Below are positions 61,743 through 64,000 of a DNA stretch of 64,000 bases, in pieces. The notes below the pieces were generated by a model. The model had not been told where the DNA came from. It searched no databases and was given only the letters and a program-made list of their open reading frames with translations. This DNA is from Terana coerulea (lineage: Eukaryota > Basidiomycota > Agaricomycetes > Polyporales > Phanerochaetaceae): contig JAKOGH010000722.1 in assembly GCA_024811115.1 (NCBI GenBank), forward strand, positions 124,001 to 188,000, written 5' to 3'. A program made the translations under genes and the position numbers. The stretch's first letter is position 1. Every line of letters begins with the position of its first letter.

Positions 61743-64000
61743 TCACGGTCGCTGGAACTCCGTGCCCACTAAGGCAGCCTTAATAGAATTGGCTGCTTCC
61801 AACTGGAACACTGACAAGAATATCCTATCAGGAGCCGAGTTATTGTGACGAGTTGTTTAACGTACCGGTCAACCGAGAGTCACGGTTTATGTGTCGCAGC
61901 ATTTCTACGGTCTCATCAATCTGGGAGGCCAGATAGTGCGGGTTCATACAGCACATAGGCGGCCGCCTACTAAAAGGGGATACGGCAATGCCTGCGATTT
62001 TGACCAATTCCGCCGTGATGACTTGCGGAGACATGGTTAGAAGGACCTAACGAGGTAAGCGATGAGCTAAAGCCCGAGCACGAACCGCGTTTTTACACAA
62101 ATCGATGCTTACAGGAAGAAGAGGGTCCGTTTGCATCAGACCAGCAGCAGGAATAGAGTGCGCGGCCGCCATTATAGCCTTGCATGCGCTCATGGCCTTA
62201 GCGGCGGTCTCCAAGTCCTCGTCGTAGAACGGATAATGGAGCTGCACTACCGCCATCCGCGCGATGCAGTGGGTAATGGCCAAGTGGCGTTGAACCGCCA
62301 GCTGGCTGTGCTGCCGCAAGCTCTCCAGCGACGGTAACGAAAGGAGAAAGTTGTTGAGCAGGGTCTCGGCCATCTGGAGATTGGTCTCGTGTAGCTGACG
62401 CATTGTCGGGTCTGTGCGCGCCAGGAGTCAGCAGGGCCGGTGGAAACGGGCGGTAGTGGTTATAGTGCTTACCGGCGGAACATGTCGCAGCGAACCACGC
62501 TGCTCGGGACAGCAGCGATGTAGCCTTGGCACGTAGGCCGAGTAAAGAAATCCGGGGGGTTGCCGGAGGCTGAACGCTTGACACAAAGTTTTGGACCGTC
62601 CGTCCTAATGCGCCGTATCCTTGTGGCAGCATACCCTGTCGGCAAGGGGTGTGAACATATTTTCGTCTCTCGACAATATCGCCACTTACCTCAAGATACT
62701 CCTCCGGAGTCAAAGGCCACGGCGTGTCAATTTCAGCCTGCAGTGTGCCGTCCTCAACGAAAAGACTTGGGCAGCCGAGCAGCACAGACCACGTCTTTTC
62801 CAACGTGTAGACGGTCCAAAACGCACAGGTTCGCTCTCCTTCCTCGACAAGATCGACTGGCGTCGCCATCGCAAACTCCACGGGCGCGGCGTGCAGCAGG
62901 TTGGTCTGCGAGCGATCCCGCGGCCGGGCGCTCCTGATTTTGTGCAGCTCGTACAGCAGGACGAGCGAGACGGCTTCGGCCGTGTGGCGGCGCCCGTCGG
63001 CGAACTGCCCGTCGTTGAAGAAATAGTTGGCGAGGAGAACGTGAGTCTGAATGCGGTGCATGATGTTGCTTCGGAATGGAATGCTTGCGAGGTCCTGAGA
63101 AAATGAACTCAGTGGCCCGGCGGAGAGGCAGAGATGCCGCGAAGCCTTGGCCAAGTGCTGACCAGCTTTCGCCTTCAGATCTTGGTCGGTAGTTAGGAGC
63201 GCACCCCACAGATATACGGCGCTGAGTAGTGGGTCGTCCGGGTCGGCGATGGGTCCTAGGGGGTATGCATACTGAAGCCAGACTGCCCTGCTGGAAACTG
63301 GATGGCGGCCCAGTTCACAAAGCGTGAAGGATTGAGGAAGAACCCAAATTCCTGGGCACAAGGAAGAAAGGTTTCTATGCTGGTTTTAAGAGACTTTCTG
63401 TCAATATTAGGTCAGAGAGAGGACGGAATTCACAAACGCACAGACAGTGAGCCTCCTGCTGAGTTGGCGACCCTGGGTCACTGGAAATGAGTTCTATACG
63501 ACAGTTTAAACTCAGCCAAAAGCTTCCGGTCGGTTATATGGGACCGCACCAGGAGATGGCTCATGACTGCCGGCATAGCCAGAAATCAAGGTATCGCCAA
63601 AATCGTCGGGTAGCATTGGCCACTCTATCGCATTGGTGGAGGAAACAGGGGTAGCGATCCCGCTGCCGGCTTCGAGCTCCTTGATGCGAGCCTTCAGGTG
63701 GACGACACTTTCCTCGAGCATCTCTGTGCGGCTTCGCTGGTCCTTCTCTGAATACTCGCAGTCCTTCTCGCGGCCAAAGCGCACACATTGGCTGCACACC
63801 GGATGCGCACAATCACATTTCTGGAGAGAAACGAATCAGTCTTTCAATGTTCGAAAATGACACCAACGAGTGACGCAGTCTCAGGTTCTCACCAGTTTAC
63901 GCCTGCGGCAGTTGAGGCAAGCCTTGCCCTTCGGTGCTCTGGAGAAGGCAGACGGGCCGGGGACGTGCTCAGCGGGCGCTGGTACTTGGCTTGGCGAGCT
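61743..64000 (-). CDS. Zn2Cys6 fungal transcription factor, paralogue 3 (partial)
   Basis: The N-terminus lies beyond the window end; the first visible codons give a Pro/Ser-rich stretch, then PKGKACLNCRRRKL, an intron, and KCDCAHPVCSQCVRFGREKDC, completing the zinc cluster. Unlike paralogues 1 and 2 the RRRK segment is in the first exon, so the upstream intron and microexon are absent. A coiled coil (LEESVVHLKARIKELEAG) follows. The core has LLANYFFNDGQFADGRRHTA, VEEGERTCAFWTVYTLEKTW and IDTPWPLTPEEYLE. The C-terminal exons (SQIDETVEMLRHINRDSRL, then LEAANSIKAALVGTEFQRP) end at 61743; the last two joins are less certain. Asp-Cys replaces the usual Asp-Gly after the third ligand, adding an extra cysteine. 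Confidence 0.8.

Overview
The window is nuclear DNA from a filamentous basidiomycete, most likely an Agaricomycete. The evidence is dense spliceosomal introns of about 50-65 nt with GT...AG ends inside conserved proteins, eukaryote-only genes (squalene synthase, ARP8, trimethylguanosine synthase, RCC1-PHD, MYND and Zn2Cys6 proteins), and short intergenic gaps in the gene-dense part. I see no prokaryotic, plasmid, phage or CRISPR features and no tRNA or rRNA I can support. All calls come from reading translations and splice sites by eye; no database search was run.

Layout. 1-7154: GC-rich, no supported gene, with a diverged tandem duplication near 2.3-2.8 kb. 7155-10327 (+): C2H2 zinc-finger transcription factor. 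10328-19841: long gene-poor stretch whose base composition drops visibly near 12.8 kb. 19842-20870 (-): DJ-1/PfpI protein. 21603-23884 (-): MYND-finger protein. 24561-25861 (+): RING-finger E3-like protein. 26139-27836 (-): ERG9, facing a 68-residue ORF (28171-28377, +) across a shared promoter gap. 29016-30989 and 32379-34427 (-): two paralogous Zn2Cys6 regulators. 35206-38122 (+): ARP8. 38423-40838 (-): RCC1-repeat/PHD fusion. 41099-45133 (-): a large Cys-rich protein I cannot assign, 82 bp from the divergent TGS1 (45216-46392, +). 46511-47344 (-): Pom34-like nuclear-pore membrane protein. 48754-50728 (-): FAD monooxygenase. 50729-55304: GC-rich, gene-free. 55305-56701 (+): Hua1-like zinc-ribbon protein. 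57167-58366 (-): secreted class 3 lipase. 60267-60875 (+): small heat-shock protein. 61743-64000 (-): a third Zn2Cys6 paralogue, cut by the window end.

Most of the gene-dense part is ordinary housekeeping: sterol synthesis, chromatin remodelling, RNA capping, nuclear pore and ubiquitin ligation. The accessory part is the trio of Zn2Cys6 regulators with a lipase and a flavin monooxygenase nearby. A caution runs through the window: at least eight otherwise well-conserved genes carry one or more 1-2 nt reading-frame breaks, several in homopolymers or GC-dinucleotide runs. I read these as uncorrected assembly errors rather than mass pseudogenization, so many of these genes will look broken to an automatic gene finder.
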